From Rutidosis leptorrhynchoides (Eukaryota > Streptophyta > Magnoliopsida > Asterales > Asteraceae): a stretch of 64,000 nucleotides of DNA. Shown piece by piece: positions 62,264 to 64,000 of the stretch. The DNA lies in NCBI RefSeq assembly GCF_046630445.1, contig NC_092335.1, positions 3,098,001-3,162,000 on the forward strand, given 5' to 3'. The position numbers and the translations under genes are program-made. How positions within the stretch are numbered: position 1 is the first letter of the stretch; every line of letters starts with the position of its first letter. A model generated the notes under the pieces. The model was given only the letters and a program-made list of their open reading frames with translations. It had not been told where the DNA came from and did no database searches.

Positions 62264-63454
62264 TTTAACGACCCTTCCTAATCCATCTGGACGAATACAT
62301 TAAGTTTGGTTACATCGCGAGGTACTTGACCTCTATATGATACATCCAACTATAATTGACTTAATAATAATCTTGATGAACTCAACGACTCGAATGCAAC
62401 GTCTTTTGAAATATGTCATGAATGACTCCAAGTAGTATCTCTAAAATGAGCAAATGCACAGCGGAAGATTTCTTTCATACCTGAGAATAAACCTGCTTTC
62501 AAGTGTCAACCAAAAGGTTGGTGAGTTCATAGGTTTATCATAAACAATAAAATTCATCATTTTGATAGACCACAAGATTTTAAATATAGTACACCTATCT
62601 CGTGTACGAAACCATTTTTCATAATGCTTAGCAGAGTAGGTTAGTATCATTTTCTCCCCCGTAGGTTGCCTCGCGATTTTTAAATAACCGTACACATATC
62701 TCGTGTACAAAATATAATACACATAACCTGTGTATAAAAATCATTCTCTCGATACATAGCATTCACTATGCTTTCATAACGATTCACAATAATTAATTTC
62801 ATTGCTCAACATGGTAACCGACCTTAACATATAATGCGCATCAATAATATCCCCAAAAACAGAACATCTCATCTGTATAATATATAAACTTCGAAGTACT
62901 AAACACCACGCCCACTAGCTCTTCCGTCTAGTGAACATTCTGGGTGGGGGTGTTAAACCCGGTAGCTACCTTTAGGATTCTCGTGAATTAGGGCCATACC
63001 CGATTCTAATTCTTAGGTTACCAAGCAATAATAATCAGGGGAAAATATTCACAACAATTAGTGGCAATTATCACGTCCAACTAATTCAATAATAATTCAC
63101 AGAACTTTTGTCTGCATAATAATTCATTCGAGGAATGTTTTGCTTGTGTCTATCTCGTCAAACATTTATAAAAGCATTTCATGTATTCTCAGTTCAAAAT
63201 ATATTTCAATAGCATTTAATAAAGCAGTTATAAAAACAGCGCATGTATTCTCAGTCCCAAAAATGTAAAGAGTAAAAGGGAGCAAATGAACTCACAATAT
63301 TGTATTTTGTAGTAAAAATACATATGACGACATTGAACAAATGTAGGGTTGGCCTCGGATTCACGAACCTATATCATTTGTATTTTTATTAATATACATA
63401 GTTGTAATCGAATAAATATATATAAAAATTTATTAGTTATATTCTTTTTATATT

Positions 63455-63542
<88 letters not shown>

Positions 63543-63682
63543 CGTATATTCATTTTGTACATAAAAATATTAAATTTTGTTATGTTACGTGTATTAAATA
63601 TATTTATATATAAATATCATTTGTTTGTTAATACTAAGATAATATTTTAAGTGATAACAATAATAATAATGATAGTACTAAT

Positions 63683-63752
<70 letters not shown>

Positions 63753-64000
63753 TTAAAAATAATAATAATGTTAATAAAATGAAAATACTTATAATACTAA
63801 TAATAATGATAATAATAGTAAAAATAAATAAAAATGTTATAAGTTAATAATAATAATGATAATACTAACAATAAATATAATACTTATAAAGTTATTAATA
63901 ATAATACTAATAGTATAATATTAGTAATAATAATAATGATAATAATAATATTAATTATATTAATGATAATAATAATCCTAATATTAATGTTATAATAATT
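62264..64000 (-). repeat. 5' LTR (3' half) of the minus-strand element, continues off window
   Basis: It aligns with 53848 to about 55660. A 73-bp segment present at 53940-54012 is missing, with the direct repeat ATACAT at the break. Substitutions are scattered, for example 53858 G against 62274 T. (TA)n at 63459-63541 corresponds to 55127-55190. Confidence 0.85.

Overview
The window is nuclear DNA of a flowering plant. It has spliced genes, chromodomain Ty3/gypsy elements, Athila-type elements, long (TA)n and (TAA)n microsatellites and strong AT richness. The polypurine-tract and LTR styles (AAATTTCGGGACGAAATTT, TGTAACGACCC, TGGTATCAGAGC primer site) suggest a eudicot, probably Asteraceae; the family assignment is inference. 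About 90% of the window is LTR retrotransposon stacked inside LTR retrotransposon. Only one host gene looks intact.

Left nest (1-16657). An old chromodomain gypsy element (gypsy 2; integrase tail at 14241-14679, LTR 14675-16657) was hit by a Tekay-like chromovirus (gypsy 1; protease-RT-RNase H-integrase-chromodomain at 4759-8051, 3' LTR 8087-14240). Gypsy 1 was in turn hit by a pol-less Athila-type element on the minus strand (element A, 1-4758) and, inside its LTR, by a solo LTR (10232-13129, duplicated site GTTTG). Left boundaries lie outside the window. 16658-20280 is a probable non-TE stretch with a possible exon at its right end.

Middle nest (about 20281-48723). Four levels resolve to the base. 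An LTR remnant (X) contains solo LTR S1 (20980-47111, TTGGG). S1 contains a 24-kb Athila-type element (21715-45991, ACAAC). The Athila contains solo LTR S2 in its 5' LTR (21753-23788, AATAT) and a large pol-less element with 3040-bp LTRs (29239-39023, CTCTC). The Athila element keeps Gag-Pro and a separate, apparently intron-containing ATHILA ORF1-type gene, but has no reverse transcriptase.

Right part (48724-64000). A two-exon F-box/LRR gene (50334-52203) carries a small Copia-like solo LTR in its intron. It is followed by an RTE-like LINE fragment (52756-53847), broken by a second large pol-less element on the minus strand (53848 to beyond 64000), a relative of the one at 29239.

Main leads. 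(1) A cluster of short hairpins with constant loop TAAAGT and co-varying arms lies in the 3' non-coding part of the Athila element, with a matching hairpin in element A. (2) Each LTR family carries its own iterated CpG-containing palindrome in a similar place, and the Athila repeats it upstream of its internal ORF1. (3) A roughly 135-bp U3 module is shared by unrelated LTR families. (4) Two different pol-less Athila-type elements share the same extra Gag-Pro C-terminal tail. All comparisons were made by eye within this window; no database search was possible.
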